Assembly: GCA_030730545.1 (NCBI GenBank)
Contig: JANQUX010000517.1
Location: 1-8,001, forward strand
DNA: 8,001 nucleotides
Source of the DNA: Maribacter sp.
GTDB taxonomy: Bacteria > Bacteroidota > Bacteroidia > Flavobacteriales > Flavobacteriaceae
Direction: 5' to 3'
Positions within the stretch are counted from its first letter, which is position 1. The number at the start of each line of letters is the position of its first letter. The translations under genes and the position numbers were made by a program. Below, in pieces: positions 7,594 through 8,001 of this stretch. A model generated the notes under the pieces. The model searched no databases. It worked only from the letters and a program-made list of their open reading frames with translations, and had not been told where the DNA came from.

Positions 7594-8001
7594 TTATTCT
7601 TCTTTTAACAGTTCTATAGAAACTAGATCAATTTTTGTGTTCGAAACCTCTAACACCGTAAACTTATAATCTTCTATAGTAAGCTCTACTTCTTTATCTG
7701 GAATTTCACCTAAGGTATGTACCAAAAGCCCTCCTAAGGTTTCAAATTCATCTGACACCGGAAGGTCTAACTTATAATTTTCGTTGATATAATCTACCTC
7801 TAGACGAGCCGAAAAAAGAAAATGACGTTCATCAACACGTTCTTCGCGCAAATCTGTTGTATCATGTTCATCTTCAATTTCACCAAAGAGTTCTTCAACA
7901 ATATCTTCAACAGTTACAAGACCAGATGTACCACCGTATTCATCTAGAACCACGGCAATACTTTTTCGTTTCTTCATTAATGTGTTCAGAATATCTTGAA
8001 T
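7594..8001 (-). CDS. Hemolysin/CorC family CBS-domain membrane protein, C-terminal part, cut by window edge
   Basis: This fragment of 135 residues plus stop is the C-terminal part of an HlyC/CorC (UPF0053) family protein. Full members carry an N-terminal DUF21/CNNM membrane domain, a CBS pair and a CorC_HlyC domain, and are linked to divalent cation handling or efflux. Here the end of the second CBS domain is seen as [20 protein letters not shown] at fragment residues 20-39. The CorC_HlyC domain follows, from about residue 60 to the end ([26 protein letters not shown]). The membrane domain lies outside the window. The reading frame is open through 8001, so the ATG at 7977-7975 is internal and not the start. 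In Flavobacteria one member of this family is the gliding protein GldE; this fragment alone does not decide between GldE and the general paralogue. The 'hemolysin' label is historical. Confidence 0.9.
   Translation of the reverse strand: MQDILNTLMKKRKSIAVVLDEYGGTSGLVTVEDIVEELFGEIEDEHDTTDLREERVDERHFLFSARLEVDYINENYKLDLPVSDEFETLGGLLVHTLGEIPDKEVELTIEDYKFTVLEVSNTKIDLVSIELLKEE

Noticed and set aside
7594..7977. A short complete 127-residue protein starting at the ATG at 7977
   Set aside because: The frame stays open to the window edge, and the residues before this Met continue the CBS domain. The gene is therefore a truncated view of a longer protein.
1..8001. Mobile elements, CRISPR arrays, RNA genes, or defence or biosynthetic islands
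   Set aside because: No direct-repeat array, transposase, integrase, tRNA-like cloverleaf or rRNA sequence was seen. Nearly all of the window is filled by recognised chromosomal genes with similar composition.

Overview
The window looks like a chromosomal segment from a marine-type Flavobacteriaceae member (Bacteroidota). The evidence is low GC, absence of Shine-Dalgarno sequences before the genes, a TAnnTTTG-type -7 promoter element, a class II HMG-CoA reductase paired with a GYDIA-type GHMP kinase, and a periplasmic DPP4-type peptidase next to a POT peptide transporter. The genus cannot be fixed from the sequence alone.

Layout. Positions 1-2858 hold a minus-strand pair: a secreted dipeptidyl peptidase IV (S9B) followed 16 bp later by the N-terminal 225 codons of a POT/PTR2 peptide:proton symporter that runs off the left edge. 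A 211-bp divergent intergenic region (2859-3069) separates it from a plus-strand pair. That pair is HMG-CoA reductase (mvaA, 3070-4386) and, 11 bp downstream, a GYDIA family GHMP kinase (4398-5309). A 42-bp perfect palindrome (5305-5346) overlaps the kinase stop codon and should terminate transcription from both sides. It meets a convergent minus-strand gene for a PpiD/SurA-like membrane-anchored peptidyl-prolyl isomerase (5366-7483). Upstream of that, also on the minus strand, is the C-terminal part of a CBS/CorC_HlyC 'hemolysin family' membrane protein that runs off the right edge.

How the genes work together. DPP4 would release N-terminal X-Pro dipeptides from peptides in the periplasm, and the POT carrier would import di- and tripeptides, so the first pair reads as a peptide-scavenging unit. 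The HMGR and GHMP kinase pair belongs to the mevalonate route to isoprenoid precursors, although the kinase's exact substrate is not shown by the sequence. The PPIase is an envelope protein-folding factor.

All five genes are recognisable housekeeping or nutritional families. I see no insertion sequence, CRISPR array, tRNA, rRNA, phage gene or defence system, and no intergenic stretch over 300 bp. I found no convincing undescribed system. The points most worth a second look are the unassigned substrate of the GYDIA kinase and the unusually perfect bidirectional terminator.
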